A DNA stretch of 64,000 bases from Xylophilus ampelinus (GCF_901875635.1 NZ_CABFMN010000044.1:1-64000); one strand, 5' to 3'; positions 23,432-34,310 are shown, counted from the stretch's first letter. A program made the numbers and translations. Notes: generated by a model not told the origin, from the letters alone.

Positions 23432-24985
23432 ATGCGACTTTCCCGCAACCTCACCTGCCGCCTTGGCATGGTCCTCCTCTCGGCGGCGATGATGGCCGCA
23501 GCGCCGGCCCACGCACAGAAGAAGGGGGGCGACGCCGTCGTCGCGCAGCAGGCCCAGCCGCCTAGCCTGGACGCGATGACCACATCGGCACAGGCCGCGC
23601 GAAACATCAACCTGCACATCTACGAAGGCTTGTTCGCGCGCAGCGACAAGGGCGAGACCATTCCCGACCTGGCAGAGAGTTTCACGGCTGCGGCCAACGG
23701 CCTGGACTACACCATCAAGCTGCGCAAGGGCGTGAAGTTCCACAATGGCCAGGTCATGACGGCCACCGACGTGAAGGCGTCGCTGGAGCGCTATGCCAAG
23801 GTCGGTGGCAGCGCGCAGAACATGGCGCTGGTGCAGTCGATCACCGTGATCGACCCGTCGACCATCGCCGTCAAGATGAAGGCGCCGTACCAGGGCTTCA
23901 TCGAGTTCCTCGGCTCGCCGCGCGCGCCGGCCGTGATCATTCCTGCGAGCGAGGCGGCCAAGGAAGCCGGCAAGATCGCCGTCATCGGCACCGGCCCGTA
24001 CAAGATGGTCGAGTACCGCCCCGACAGCTTCATCAAGCTGGCCCGCTTCGACGACTACGTGCCGAACCCGGCCTACAAGGCCCGCGATGGACTGGGCGGC
24101 AGGAAGACGCCGTACCTGGACACCGTCACTTTCCGCTTCATCCCCGAAGCCGGCGCGCGCAACAGCGCGCTGGAGGCCGGCGAGGTGCAGGTGCTCGAGC
24201 AGATCTCGCCGACGGCGGCACGCCGCATGAAGTCCAACACCGCGGTGGCCTCGTACGAGATGATGCCGTGGTCCTTCCAGACCATCTTCCTGAATGCGAA
24301 CGTCGCGCCGACCAACAACGTCAAGGTGCGCCAGGCCATCATGGCTGCGCTGGAAAACGAGGAGATCATGGCGATTTCGACCGACGGCCTCTACCGCATG
24401 ACGCACGGCTGGCAGCATCCGGGCACGCCCTACTACGCGGGCGACGTTGGCAAGCCGCTGTACAACCAGCACAACGTCGAGAAGGCGAAGGCCCTGCTGA
24501 AGGAGTCGGGCTACAAGGGCGAGGAACTGGTCTTCATTGCCGACAACGGCTTCAAGAACCACAACGACACCGCCGTCATCGCGACGCAGCAGCTCAAGGC
24601 CATCGGCATGAACGTGCGGCTGCAGGTCACCGACTGGCCGACCACCTTCGCGGCACGCGCCAAGCCGGACGGGTGGAATCTGTTCCCGATCATGATCGGT
24701 ATCGAGCCCTACGAAGGCCCGGTCAGCGTCGGCGTACTTTTCACCGGCGACAACAATTGGCAGCACAAGAAGGACCCCGAACTGGAAGCCGCGATGACGA
24801 AGCTGACGACCGCTGCGTCCCTGGACGAGCGCAAGGCCGCCTTCGCCACGATGCAGGCCCGCATCTACGACCAGGCCTACGCCATCAAGGTCGGCGACGT
24901 CGGCATCTACGAGGCAGCGAGCGCCAGGCTGAAGAACTTCGCGCCACACCGCATTCCGCGCATGTGGGACGTCTGGTTCGACTGA
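23432..24985 (+). CDS. ABC transporter substrate-binding protein, family 5 (DppA/OppA type)
   Basis: A periplasmic receptor of 517 residues. The signal peptide ends near AAAPAHAQ. The SBP_bac_5 core includes NLHIYEGLFARSDKGETIPD then LAESF, and KLRKGVKFHNGQVMTATDVK near residue 95. GTGPYKMVEYRP, TGDNNWQHKKDPELEAAM and the C-terminal MWDVWFD also fit the family. The family binds peptides, nickel chelates, opines, glutathione or oligosaccharides; the ligand here is unknown. GGAGAA precedes the ATG. It lies 61 bp after the aldolase gene and one base before the first permease gene. Confidence 0.93.
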   Translation: MRLSRNLTCRLGMVLLSAAMMAAAPAHAQKKGGDAVVAQQAQPPSLDAMTTSAQAARNINLHIYEGLFARSDKGETIPDLAESFTAAANGLDYTIKLRKGVKFHNGQVMTATDVKASLERYAKVGGSAQNMALVQSITVIDPSTIAVKMKAPYQGFIEFLGSPRAPAVIIPASEAAKEAGKIAVIGTGPYKMVEYRPDSFIKLARFDDYVPNPAYKARDGLGGRKTPYLDTVTFRFIPEAGARNSALEAGEVQVLEQISPTAARRMKSNTAVASYEMMPWSFQTIFLNANVAPTNNVKVRQAIMAALENEEIMAISTDGLYRMTHGWQHPGTPYYAGDVGKPLYNQHNVEKAKALLKESGYKGEELVFIADNGFKNHNDTAVIATQQLKAIGMNVRLQVTDWPTTFAARAKPDGWNLFPIMIGIEPYEGPVSVGVLFTGDNNWQHKKDPELEAAMTKLTTAASLDERKAAFATMQARIYDQAYAIKVGDVGIYEAASARLKNFAPHRIPRMWDVWFD

Positions 24986-24986
24986 G

Positions 24987-25934
24987 ATGTACCGATTGGT
25001 CCTCGCGCGCCTGCTCAGCGCCATCCCCGTCCTGCTGCTGGTCTCGCTGCTCACGCTCAGCCTCGTATGGCTGGTGCCGGGCGACGCGGCGGTCGAGATG
25101 GCCGGGGCCAGCGCCACGCAGGACGAGGTGGCGCGCATCCGGACGCAGATGGGCCTGGACAAGCCGCTCGCCACGCAGGCCGTCGACTGGTACGTCAACC
25201 TGCTGCACGGCGACCTCGGTCAGTCGCTGCTGCTCAACCGCAGCGTCACGCAGGCCATCGTCGAGCGTCTGCCGGTGACGGGTTCACTCACGCTGCTGGC
25301 CTTCGTGATCACGGTGGTCGCCGGCCTCGCGAGCGGCGTGCTGGCCGCCGTCAAGCGCAACACCTGGATCGACCAGGGGGTGATGACGCTTTCTCTGCTC
25401 GGCCTGTCCTTGCCGGACTTCTGGCTGGGACTGGTCGGCATCTACGTGTTCGCGGTGACGCTGGGATGGTTTCCCACTGGCGGCTACGTGCCCTTCACCG
25501 TCAGCCCGCTGGGCTGGCTGCACAGCCTCTTCCTGCCGGCCCTGGCCCTGGCGGCGACGCAGATGGGCGTGCTGGCCCGCATGACGCGCTCCAGCATGCT
25601 CGAGGTGTTGAGTCAGGATTACATCCGCACCGCGCGCGCCAAGGGGTTGCCGATGCGCATCGTGGTCGGCAAGCATGCGATGGCAAACATCGCCATCCCC
25701 ACACTGACGGTGGTCGGCATCAACGTCGGCATCCTGGTCGGTGGTGCCGTCATCGTCGAATCCGTGTTCTCCATCCCGGGCGTCGGCCGGCTCGTCATCG
25801 GCGCCATCCAGCGCCGTGACATCCCCGTGATCCAGGGCGGTCTGCTGATGATCGCCTGCGCGATGGTGCTGATCAACCTGGTGGTGGACCTGCTCTATGC
25901 CGCCTTCGACCCGCGGGTGCGCCGCGCCCGCTGA
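24987..25934 (+). CDS. ABC transporter permease, DppB type
   Basis: A 315-residue inner-membrane permease with six hydrophobic segments. The N-terminus MYRLVLARLLSAIPVLLLVS and the following VPGDAAVEMAG are typical of DppB. The EAA cytoplasmic loop is seen as EVLSQDYIRTARAKGLPMR near residue 205. It begins one base after the substrate-binding protein gene and is followed by the second permease after four bases, so the operon is tightly coupled. Confidence 0.94.
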   Translation: MYRLVLARLLSAIPVLLLVSLLTLSLVWLVPGDAAVEMAGASATQDEVARIRTQMGLDKPLATQAVDWYVNLLHGDLGQSLLLNRSVTQAIVERLPVTGSLTLLAFVITVVAGLASGVLAAVKRNTWIDQGVMTLSLLGLSLPDFWLGLVGIYVFAVTLGWFPTGGYVPFTVSPLGWLHSLFLPALALAATQMGVLARMTRSSMLEVLSQDYIRTARAKGLPMRIVVGKHAMANIAIPTLTVVGINVGILVGGAVIVESVFSIPGVGRLVIGAIQRRDIPVIQGGLLMIACAMVLINLVVDLLYAAFDPRVRRAR

Positions 25935-25938
25935 AGCC

Positions 25939-26808
25939 ATGACCTCCCTTGCAACCCCTGCCGCTTCCGAATGGCCGGCATGGCATGGTTTTCGTCGCCT
26001 GCTGCGCCACCGGCTGTTCGCGCTGGGCCTGGTGCTGCTGCTCGCGGTCGTCGCCGCAGTGCTGTTGGCGCCGTGGCTCGCGCCCTTCGACCCCACGAAG
26101 AACGACTACCGCTACCGGCTGGGCGCGCCCAACGGCGAGCACCTGCTGGGCACCGACAGCTTCGGGCGCGACATCCTCAGCCGAACGCTGCACGGGGGCA
26201 TGATCTCGCTGCGCATCGGCTTCCTGGTGATGGTCTTCACAGGCATCTTCGGTACCGTCATCGGCCTCTGCGCAGGCTACTTCCGCCGCATTGAGGGCCC
26301 GATCATGCGGCTGATGGACGCGCTCATGGCCTTCCCGGGCGTGCTGCTGGCCATCGCGCTCGCGGCGGTGCTCGGCCCGTCTGAGCGCAACGTCGTCATC
26401 GCGCTCGTGGTGACCTATGTGCCGCGTACCGCGCGCATCATGCGCGCGGCCGCGCTGGTCGTCGGCGAGGCCGAATACGTGCAGGCTGCGCGTGCCGCCG
26501 GTGCGTCCCACGCGAGGATCTTGGTGCGCCACATCGGCGCCAACAGCCTCGCGCCGCTGATCGTGCAGATGACCTTCATCTTCGCCATCGCCATCCTGGC
26601 CGAGGCGCTGCTCAGCTTCATCGGCGTCGGCCCGCAACCGCCGACGCCGACCTGGGGCAACATCATCGCGGACGGCCGCGACTTCATTCCGGAGGCGCCG
26701 TGGATCTGCCTGTTCCCCGGCCTCTTCGTCGCCATGTCGGTCCTCGGCCTGAACCTGATCGGCGACGGCCTGCGCGACATCCTCGATCCGCGCCTGAAGG
26801 AGAAATGA
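25939..26808 (+). CDS. ABC transporter permease, DppC type
   Basis: A 289-residue permease partner. The DppC landmarks are HLLGTDSFGRDILSRTLHGG near residue 70, the EAA loop VVGEAEYVQAARAAGASHAR near residue 175, and the C-terminal LIGDGLRDILDPRLKEK. The start ATG follows the DppB stop by four bases. The N-terminal cytoplasmic extension of about 25 residues before the first membrane segment is normal. Confidence 0.94.
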   Translation: MTSLATPAASEWPAWHGFRRLLRHRLFALGLVLLLAVVAAVLLAPWLAPFDPTKNDYRYRLGAPNGEHLLGTDSFGRDILSRTLHGGMISLRIGFLVMVFTGIFGTVIGLCAGYFRRIEGPIMRLMDALMAFPGVLLAIALAAVLGPSERNVVIALVVTYVPRTARIMRAAALVVGEAEYVQAARAAGASHARILVRHIGANSLAPLIVQMTFIFAIAILAEALLSFIGVGPQPPTPTWGNIIADGRDFIPEAPWICLFPGLFVAMSVLGLNLIGDGLRDILDPRLKEK

Positions 26809-26809
26809 G

Positions 26810-28722
<1,913 letters not shown>

Positions 28723-29059
28723 TTTGACGTCCAGGTGTGGAGTCTCAGGAGACTGTTCGCTCCCGTGATGCAGCTTCGGGCCGCCATGTCCCACGGCGCG
28801 GCCCGTTCACTCAGCAATTGCCACGCTTCGCCGATCGGCGCGCCGCACAGCGAGGTCGTGCCCCCTCGAGCACGACGAAGGCCTCGGCCATCAGTTGAGC
28901 GGCTTGTACGCGATGACGTCGATCTCGACCTTGGCATCGATCATCAGCGGTATGCTGACCTACCGCGAAGGCGACGCAGCGCTCATGGCCCGAGCCGGTC
29001 GGATGCTGAGGCGCGAGCGCAGCGCCGGCGGCCTGCGCGAGGCCGCCTAGGCGCAAGTC
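28723..29059. other. 337-bp gap with decayed coding fragments
   Basis: No intact gene is supported. The minus strand holds the C-terminal end of a RidA-like frame (28891-28959). Other open frames are short, use no convincing ribosome binding site and match nothing I recognise. The gap separates the Dpp-type operon from sodC and looks like eroded former genes. Confidence 0.5.
28891..28959 (-). pseudogene. Remnant of a RidA (YjgF)-family gene, 3' end
   Basis: The minus strand reads PLMIDAKVEIDVIAYKPLN followed by a stop, closely resembling the conserved C-terminal strand of RidA proteins (VEIDVIAY). An in-frame stop lies only 23 codons upstream, so the rest of the gene is gone or out of frame. 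RidA proteins deaminate reactive enamines. Only a short match supports this. Confidence 0.4.
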
Positions 29060-29596
29060 TCAGCGGGCAATCACGGCGCAGGCGATGCGCGGGCCGGAGT
29101 TGCCGGCGGGCTGGCTGGTGTAGTCGTCGCGGTCGCGGTGGACCACCAGCGCGCGCCCGACGACATTGTTGGCCGCGCCGTCGGCCAGAGAAATCGAATG
29201 CACGTCGACGCTGAAGCGCGCCACGCCGTCGGCACCCGCCACCAGGCTGGGCAGTTCGCCCGCATGGCTGCCGGCGGCGCCGAACTTGCCGTGCGTGCCG
29301 CCGGCCGGGTTGAAGTGGCCGCCCGAGGCGTTGCCGTTGTCGCCGCAGTCGCCCTTCTCGTGGATGTGGAAGCCGTGCTCGCCGGGCGTCAGGCCCCGCA
29401 CTTCGCCGGCGACGCGCACGCCGTGATCGAGGGCGGTGAAGGTCACCTTGCCGGTCGTCGGATTCGGGTTGATGGCGCCGGTGGGCGCGAGGTTGGCGGT
29501 GGCCGTGGCGCGGCCCATCCCCATGCTGCCGCAGGCCGAGAGGGCGGCGCAGGCGAGGACGGCGGCGCCGGCGACGGCGAATGTGTGCTTGTTCAT
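29060..29596 (-). CDS. sodC: Superoxide dismutase [Cu-Zn], lipoprotein form
   Basis: Periplasmic dismutation of superoxide. The 178-residue precursor has a lipoprotein signal with lipobox ALSAC near residue 22. Copper ligands are in GFHIHEKGDC (two His), and zinc ligands are in the SGGHFNPAGGTHG loop and the Asp region. The C-terminal RIACAVIAR supplies the second Cys of the structural disulfide with GDC. An AGGAAG ribosome binding site lies inside the end of the upstream chaC gene, one base away, so the two are co-transcribed. Confidence 0.95.
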   Translation of the reverse strand: MNKHTFAVAGAAVLACAALSACGSMGMGRATATANLAPTGAINPNPTTGKVTFTALDHGVRVAGEVRGLTPGEHGFHIHEKGDCGDNGNASGGHFNPAGGTHGKFGAAGSHAGELPSLVAGADGVARFSVDVHSISLADGAANNVVGRALVVHRDRDDYTSQPAGNSGPRIACAVIAR

Positions 29597-29597
29597 G

Positions 29598-30341
29598 TCA
29601 GCTTCTTCCTTCGTTGGAGGGTCGGATGGGCGCGCGGCCATCGCCGGTCGCGGTGGGTGACAGCGTAGCGGCTGACGCGGCCGCCGCTGCGTCAGCCGAG
29701 GCCGTGATCTCGGCCAGCCGCAGCAGGCGTGCCAGGGCGGCGTCGTGGATGTGGTGGCGCTTGAGTTCCAGCAGCGTCTGCCGCGCGTACTCGAGCGAGC
29801 TGCCGTACCGGCCCACGGCGCTGGCGAAGATCTCGCGGTAGCGGGCCTCCGGCAGGGTGCCGGTGAAGTTGGGGCTCTTGCGCGAGAGCGTGAAGGCCAG
29901 GGCCCGCACCGGCCCGCCCGGCGTGATGCAGGTGAGCCAGCGCGGGTCGTACACGCCGGTGGGCATCTCGCGCAGCCACAGGCGTCCCAGCACCTCCAGC
30001 CCATCGGCGGCAGGGATGCGGAAGGCCATGCCCTGGCAACTGCCGCCGGTCAGCAGGCCGAACACCAGTCCGGGGTTCTGCACGCTGCCGCGGTTGACGC
30101 GGCTCCACATCTTGAGGGCGCGGTGCCAGCCGTGCACGCGGGCCGGGCGGCGCTCGGCGAAGTCGAACTCGGGTTTCCAGATCAGCGAGCCGTAGCCGAA
30201 GAGCCAGAGGTCCTCGTGCCCGCCCCATTCGTGAATGACCCGGTCCAGCAGGGGCTTGGGATCGCGCAGCGGGGTGGGCAGCGGGTCCAGGCCGGGAGGG
30301 CCCAAGCCGGCGCCACCTACAATTTCGGCGTCATGGTTCAC
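29598..30341 (-). CDS. ChaC-like gamma-glutamylcyclotransferase
   Basis: Predicted to cleave glutathione to 5-oxoproline and Cys-Gly in the cytoplasm. The family hallmark LWLFGYGSLIWKPEFDF (residues 46-62) is followed by RRPARVHGWHRALKMWS and RGSVQNPGLVFGL. The later ATPGGPVRALAFT-like and YARQTLLEL segments also fit ChaC. The start is GTG 30341; no in-frame ATG is suitable. The 5' end lies upstream of, and divergent to, the OmpA-like gene. A long Ala-rich C-terminal tail is unusual. Pairing with sodC suggests redox/thiol stress, but this is inference. Confidence 0.87.
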   Translation of the reverse strand: MNHDAEIVGGAGLGPPGLDPLPTPLRDPKPLLDRVIHEWGGHEDLWLFGYGSLIWKPEFDFAERRPARVHGWHRALKMWSRVNRGSVQNPGLVFGLLTGGSCQGMAFRIPAADGLEVLGRLWLREMPTGVYDPRWLTCITPGGPVRALAFTLSRKSPNFTGTLPEARYREIFASAVGRYGSSLEYARQTLLELKRHHIHDAALARLLRLAEITASADAAAAASAATLSPTATGDGRAPIRPSNEGRS

Positions 30342-30383
30342 GAACCGATTATTTACCGACCTCTTTCCCTGGGAGACCACCCG

Positions 30384-30920
30384 ATGTCCACGCGTGCGGA
30401 TGACGACGAACAACAACGTTTTGCGCTCGGTTTTCTTTTTGCCCTGATCGCCCTGGTCGTCATGACCGTGGTGGGTGTCGTCGTCTACAAGTACGGCCTG
30501 TCGCATGCGCCCAAGGCGCCCCCTGCGGCGACCGCGCCGGCGCCGACAGTGGCGGTGGTCACCGAGACCGTCGCCGTGGTCATTCCCGACGGGGCGAGCA
30601 TCCGTGTGGCTGAGGGCGTGGTGAACTTCTACTTCGCCACCGGCAGTGCCGACATCGCGCCCGGCGCCGCCGAAGCGCTGGCGCTGGTGATCCAGGGCGT
30701 GCAGAACGGCCGCAAGGCGCTGGTCTCCGGCTTCCACGACACGACCGGCGACCCCGCGAAGAACGAGGAACTGGCCAAGCAGCGCGCCCAGACCGTGCGC
30801 GACGTGCTCACCGGCCTGGGCGTGCCGGCCGACAAGGTGGCGCTCGAGAAGCCGGCTGTCACCACCGGCAGCGGCAACAACGCCGAGGCGCGACGGGTCG
30901 AGGTCAAGCTGGTCGACTGA
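30384..30920 (+). CDS. OmpA-like domain membrane-anchored protein
   Basis: A 178-residue protein. One N-terminal membrane segment (FALGFLFALIALVVMTVVGV, about residues 12-31) and a Pro/Ala linker lead to a C-terminal OmpA/MotB peptidoglycan-binding-like domain. The domain pattern is VNFYFATGSADIAPGAAEAL, then VSGFHDTTGDPAKNEELAKQ, then RAQTVRDVL. The Asp and Arg that hold diaminopimelate in OmpA domains are approximated by D/R in these segments. ATG 30384 is chosen because GGGAG lies just upstream; an upstream in-frame ATG lies at 30333. Two hairpins follow the stop. Confidence 0.85.
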   Translation: MSTRADDDEQQRFALGFLFALIALVVMTVVGVVVYKYGLSHAPKAPPAATAPAPTVAVVTETVAVVIPDGASIRVAEGVVNFYFATGSADIAPGAAEALALVIQGVQNGRKALVSGFHDTTGDPAKNEELAKQRAQTVRDVLTGLGVPADKVALEKPAVTTGSGNNAEARRVEVKLVD

Positions 30921-30930
30921 TGCGGCTGGC

Positions 30931-30980
30931 GGCACGCTCCGGCGTGCCATTCACACCGACGCCCGGCCCTGGCCGGGCGT
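30931..30980. terminator. Paired hairpins between convergent genes
   Basis: GGCACGC-TCCG-GCGTGCC (30931-30948) and ACGCCCGGCC-CT-GGCCGGGCGT (30959-30980) fill the gap between the OmpA-like gene and the convergent LacI gene. The T-tract after the second is weak (TTCTGCTTC), so termination is likely but not certain. Confidence 0.65.
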
Positions 30981-30986
30981 TCTGCT

Positions 30987-32030
30987 TCACGGGCCGGAAG
31001 CGGCCGTCGCGGTGCTTTCACGCACGACCAGGCTCCACGCGAGTTCCACGCAGGGCTGGGGCACCGGCTCGCCGCGCATCAGCCGCAGCAGCATGCGTGC
31101 CGCCTCTTCGCCGATGGCTTCGCGCGGGGTGCGCACACTGGTCAGGCTGGGCAGGAGCTGGTCGCTGCCCGGCAGGTCGTTGAACCCGGCCACCCGGACC
31201 CGTTCGGGCACCGCGATGCCCAGGCGCGGCGCCGCCATCAGCGCGCCCTGCGCCAGGTCGTCATTGCAGAAGAAGATGGCTTCGGGCGCCGATTCATCCA
31301 TCAGCCGCGCGAACATGCGGCCGCCCAGCGCGATGGAGGAGGGCTCGGGCCGCAGCATCTCCAGCGCAGCGTCGTAGCAGCCGGCTTCGCGCAGGGCGCG
31401 TCGGTAGCCTTCGGCGCGCTGCATCACCCGGGCATCGAGCTGGGCGGCGGCGAAAGCGATGCGGCGCGCGCCGCCCGCCAGCAGATGCTGTGTGAGCGCG
31501 TACCCGGCGTCCTGCTGCGAGAAGCCGACGCAGTGCACCCCTGGCGCGCGGCTCGTCTCCATCACGTGCACGCAGGGCACGCCGCTGGCCTGGATCAAGG
31601 CGCGCGTCTCTTCGCTGCGCTCGAAGCCGGTGACGACCAGGCCTGCGGGGCGGTGCGCCATCTGCTCGCGCAGCAACTGCTCCTCCTCACGCGGGTCGTA
31701 GTGCGTGATGCCGATCAGGGTCTGGTAGCCCTGGCTGCGCAGGGTGCGCTGCAGGGCCTCGAGCAGGTCGACGAACAGGGTGTTGCTCAGGAGCGGGATC
31801 AGCACCGCCACGTGCGTGCTGCGGTGCGAGGCGAGGGCGCGGGCCGCCGGGTCGGGCACATAGCCCAGGGCGTCGGCGGCAGCGCGTGCGCGGGCCGCGA
31901 GCTCGGGCGCCACAGCGCGCTCGCCGCGCAGGGCGCGCGACACGGTGATGGGGCTCACGCCCGCTTCGCGCGCGACCTCGGCCAGGGTCACGCGGCCGCT
32001 GCGGCGGCGTCGGGGCTGTTCGGTATGCAT
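30987..32030 (-). CDS. LacI-family regulator of gluconate metabolism (GntR-like)
   Basis: A 347-residue repressor. The helix-turn-helix is VTLAEVAREAGVSPITVSRA near residues 14-33, with the hinge VPDPAARALASHRS. The effector domain has VAVLIPLLSNTLFVDLLEAL and FFCNDDLAQGALMAA. The gene is divergent from gntK. Two GATAGCGCTATC palindromes in the shared 193-bp gap (32079-32092 and 32199-32210) are its predicted operators, which would give repression of gntK-MFS-edd-eda plus autoregulation. Gluconate or 6-phosphogluconate as inducer is inferred from the neighbours. Confidence 0.9.
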   Translation of the reverse strand: MHTEQPRRRRSGRVTLAEVAREAGVSPITVSRALRGERAVAPELAARARAAADALGYVPDPAARALASHRSTHVAVLIPLLSNTLFVDLLEALQRTLRSQGYQTLIGITHYDPREEEQLLREQMAHRPAGLVVTGFERSEETRALIQASGVPCVHVMETSRAPGVHCVGFSQQDAGYALTQHLLAGGARRIAFAAAQLDARVMQRAEGYRRALREAGCYDAALEMLRPEPSSIALGGRMFARLMDESAPEAIFFCNDDLAQGALMAAPRLGIAVPERVRVAGFNDLPGSDQLLPSLTSVRTPREAIGEEAARMLLRLMRGEPVPQPCVELAWSLVVRESTATAASGP

Positions 32031-32078
32031 TGGAAGATCGGTGGAAACCCTAGGGTGACGAGGCTGGAGTATCTTTTA

Positions 32079-32092
32079 GGATAGCGCTATCC
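32079..32092. promoter_or_regulatory. Gluconate-regulon operator 1
   Basis: The perfect palindrome GGATAGCGCTATCC lies 49 bp upstream of the LacI gene start and shares 12 central bases with operator 2. Confidence 0.8.
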
Positions 32093-32198
32093 AAGTCCGG
32101 GGTAAGCCCGGATTCCCCCTAGATCTTGGCGCGGGTGCAAGTGGATGATTGGGGGATTGCGCTGTCCTCCAGATGACGGCTCATTTCGACTTGAAAAG

Positions 32199-32210
32199 AT
32201 AGCGCTATCC
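32199..32210. promoter_or_regulatory. Gluconate-regulon operator 2
   Basis: The perfect palindrome GATAGCGCTATC lies immediately upstream of the gntK ribosome binding site AAGGAG. Its position would block transcription or initiation. The two operators are about 120 bp apart, compatible with looping. Confidence 0.8.
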
Positions 32211-32223
32211 AAGGAGACATCGC

Positions 32224-32754
32224 ATGCAAACCCCCAATGCCTCGCCGATCTGGCTCGTGACCATGGGCGTGTCCGGCTGCGGCAAGTCCAGCCTGGGCCA
32301 GGCCCTGGCGGCCGACCGGAGCCTTCCGCTGATCGAAGGCGACGACTTCCACCCCGAAGCCAACATCCGCAAGATGAAGAGCGGCACGCCGCTGACGGAC
32401 GAGGACCGCGCCGGCTGGCTGGCCCGGCTGGGCGAAGAGCTGGCGGCCCGCCACGGCGGCGCGGTGCTGACCTGCTCGGCCCTCAAGCGCAGCTACCGTG
32501 AGCTGCTGCGCGCCGCGGTGCCAGGCCTGCGCTTCGTGTTCATGCAGATCGGCCGCGACGAGGCCGTGGCCCGCGTGCAGGCCCGCGAGGCCGTGCACAT
32601 CTTCCCCGCCAGCCTGGTGGACAGCCAGTTCCAAACGCTCGAATCGCCCGAGGGCGAGCCGGGCGTGCTGACCGTGCAGGCGACGGCGCCGCTGGCGCAG
32701 TCCGTGGCCCAGGTGCGCGACTGGCTGGCCCAGCCGCCGATGCGTGCCGCCTGA
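32224..32754 (+). CDS. gntK: Gluconokinase
   Basis: Phosphorylates D-gluconate to 6-phosphogluconate with ATP. The 176-residue P-loop kinase has Walker A GVSGCGKSS near residues 15-23, followed by the family segment EGDDFHPEANIRKMKSGTPL then TDEDR. TCSALKRSYRELLR and SQFQTLESPE also match GntK/IdnK. AAGGAG directly precedes the ATG, immediately after operator 2. It is the first gene of gntK-MFS-edd-eda. Confidence 0.95.
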   Translation: MQTPNASPIWLVTMGVSGCGKSSLGQALAADRSLPLIEGDDFHPEANIRKMKSGTPLTDEDRAGWLARLGEELAARHGGAVLTCSALKRSYRELLRAAVPGLRFVFMQIGRDEAVARVQAREAVHIFPASLVDSQFQTLESPEGEPGVLTVQATAPLAQSVAQVRDWLAQPPMRAA

Positions 32755-32793
32755 TCGGCCTTCCTTTCCCTTGATCCCTTCGACGGAGACACC

Positions 32794-34122
32794 ATGACGA
32801 CAACATCCTCCTCGACCGCACCGAATGCCGCTTCGGCGGTGCCGCAGGGCCGCGTGCCCGGCCGGCGCTGGCGCATCGGCGGCCTGCTGGGCGCGGGCGT
32901 GCTGGTCAACTACTTCGATCGGCTGAGCCTCTCGGTCGCGGCGCCACAGATCCAGGCGGAGTTCCACCTCACGCCCGAGCAGATCGGCTTCTTCCTCTCG
33001 GCTTTCTTCTGGACCTACGCGCTGCTGCAGGTGCCGGCCGGCATGCTGCTGGACCGCTACGGCCCCACGCGCATCGGCCGCTGGGGTGCCTTCGCCTGGG
33101 GCATCGCCTCGACGCTGACGGCGCTGGCGGGCGGCTGGGCCGGCATCTTCGCGGCGCGCATGCTGCTGGGCATCGCCGAGGCGCCGGGCTTCATGGTCAG
33201 TTCCAAGGCCACCGGCTACTGGTTCCCGCGTGGCGAGCGGGCGCTGGCCACGGCCATCTTCGATGCGGCGGCCAAGTTCTCGAACGTGATCGGCGTGCCG
33301 CTGGTGGCCTTTGTGGTGGTGGGCTTCGGCTGGCGCTGGGGCTTCGGCGTGTGCGCGGCGCTGAGCTTCCTGTACTTCTTCGCCTTCCTGCTGATCTACC
33401 GCGACCCCAGTGAGGACGAGAAGCTCAGCGCCGCCGAGCGCCGCTACATCGTCGAGGGCGGTGCGACCCCCGAAGGCGCGCCGGCCGGTGGTGCCAGCGG
33501 CATGCTGGGCTACCTGCTGCGCCAACCGAAGGTCTGGGGCCTGATGCTGGGCTTCGCGGCCTACGGCTACTCCTTCTACCTGTTCCTGACCTGGCTGCCA
33601 GGCTACCTGGTGCAGGCGATGCACATGAGCATCCTCAAGTCGGCCGGCTTCGCGGCCATCCCCTGGATGGTGGCCACGCTGACCGACCTCTTCGTCGGCG
33701 GCTGGCTCATCGACCACCTGATCGCCAAGGGCCACGAGGAGTCGAAGGTGCGCAAGACGGTGCTGGTGTGCGGCATGGTGCTGGGCCTGGCCGTGTTCGG
33801 CGCCACGCAGACCACCGACCCGGTCTGGGCCATCGTGTGGATCTCCATCGCGCTGGGCGGCCTGGCCGCGGCGGCGCCGGTGAGCTGGTCGCTGCCCTCG
33901 CTGATCGCGCCCAAGGGCGGCGTCGGCACCGTGGGCGGACTGATGAACTTCGGCAACAACCTGATGGGCGCGGCCGCCCCCATCGCCACCGGCTTCATCG
34001 TGGGGGCCACGGGCTCCTTCGTGAACGCCTTCCTGCTGGCCGGCGCGATCCTGGTGATCGGCATCTGCGCGTTCGTGTTCCTGATGGGGCGCATCGAGCC
34101 GATCGCCGAGCCCGGCGCCTGA
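32794..34122 (+). CDS. MFS transporter, anion:cation symporter type (probable gluconate/sugar-acid permease)
   Basis: A 442-residue permease of twelve membrane segments. The N-terminal [20 protein letters not shown] (residues 27-46) and [20 protein letters not shown] are characteristic of the ACS subfamily (GudP/DgoT/ExuT-like), which imports hexonates and hexuronates. The second half begins near [20 protein letters not shown]. Its position between gntK and edd makes gluconate the likely substrate. It starts 39 bp after gntK. Confidence 0.9.
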   Translation: MTTTSSSTAPNAASAVPQGRVPGRRWRIGGLLGAGVLVNYFDRLSLSVAAPQIQAEFHLTPEQIGFFLSAFFWTYALLQVPAGMLLDRYGPTRIGRWGAFAWGIASTLTALAGGWAGIFAARMLLGIAEAPGFMVSSKATGYWFPRGERALATAIFDAAAKFSNVIGVPLVAFVVVGFGWRWGFGVCAALSFLYFFAFLLIYRDPSEDEKLSAAERRYIVEGGATPEGAPAGGASGMLGYLLRQPKVWGLMLGFAAYGYSFYLFLTWLPGYLVQAMHMSILKSAGFAAIPWMVATLTDLFVGGWLIDHLIAKGHEESKVRKTVLVCGMVLGLAVFGATQTTDPVWAIVWISIALGGLAAAAPVSWSLPSLIAPKGGVGTVGGLMNFGNNLMGAAAPIATGFIVGATGSFVNAFLLAGAILVIGICAFVFLMGRIEPIAEPGA

Positions 34123-34201
34123 GCACGTGCGCCCCGGCGCGCCCACCGCTCAGGCGCGCCGCGCCCCGTGCCGCGCCGTTCGTCCGGGCGCAAGAGGGTA
34201 T

Positions 34202-34310
34202 CGGCGGGCAGCGCGCCGGCTGGCATGCTTCATGCCGTTGTCTTGCGCTGCCATGATGCCGACGGCGTCGACGAGCCCCTCACGATACCGGCGGGCCCAG
34301 CGCGCCGGCT
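34202..34310. repeat. Imperfect direct repeats upstream of edd
   Basis: CGGCGGGCAGCGCGCCGGCT (34202-34221) recurs at 34289-34310 with a two-base insertion. A hairpin GGCATG-CTT-CATGCC lies at 34222-34236. They occupy the 214-bp gap between the MFS permease and edd and may carry an internal promoter or processing site. No known element was recognised. Confidence 0.45.

Noticed and set aside
28953..29050. Short plus-strand frame MLTYREGDAALMARAGRMLR onward as a gene
   Set aside because: About 32 codons, no ribosome binding site, no recognised family. Left as part of the debris between the ABC operon and sodC.
31459..32100. Plus-strand frames opposite the gluconate LacI gene
   Set aside because: They overlap a regulator with an intact helix-turn-helix and have no independent ribosome binding site or similarity.
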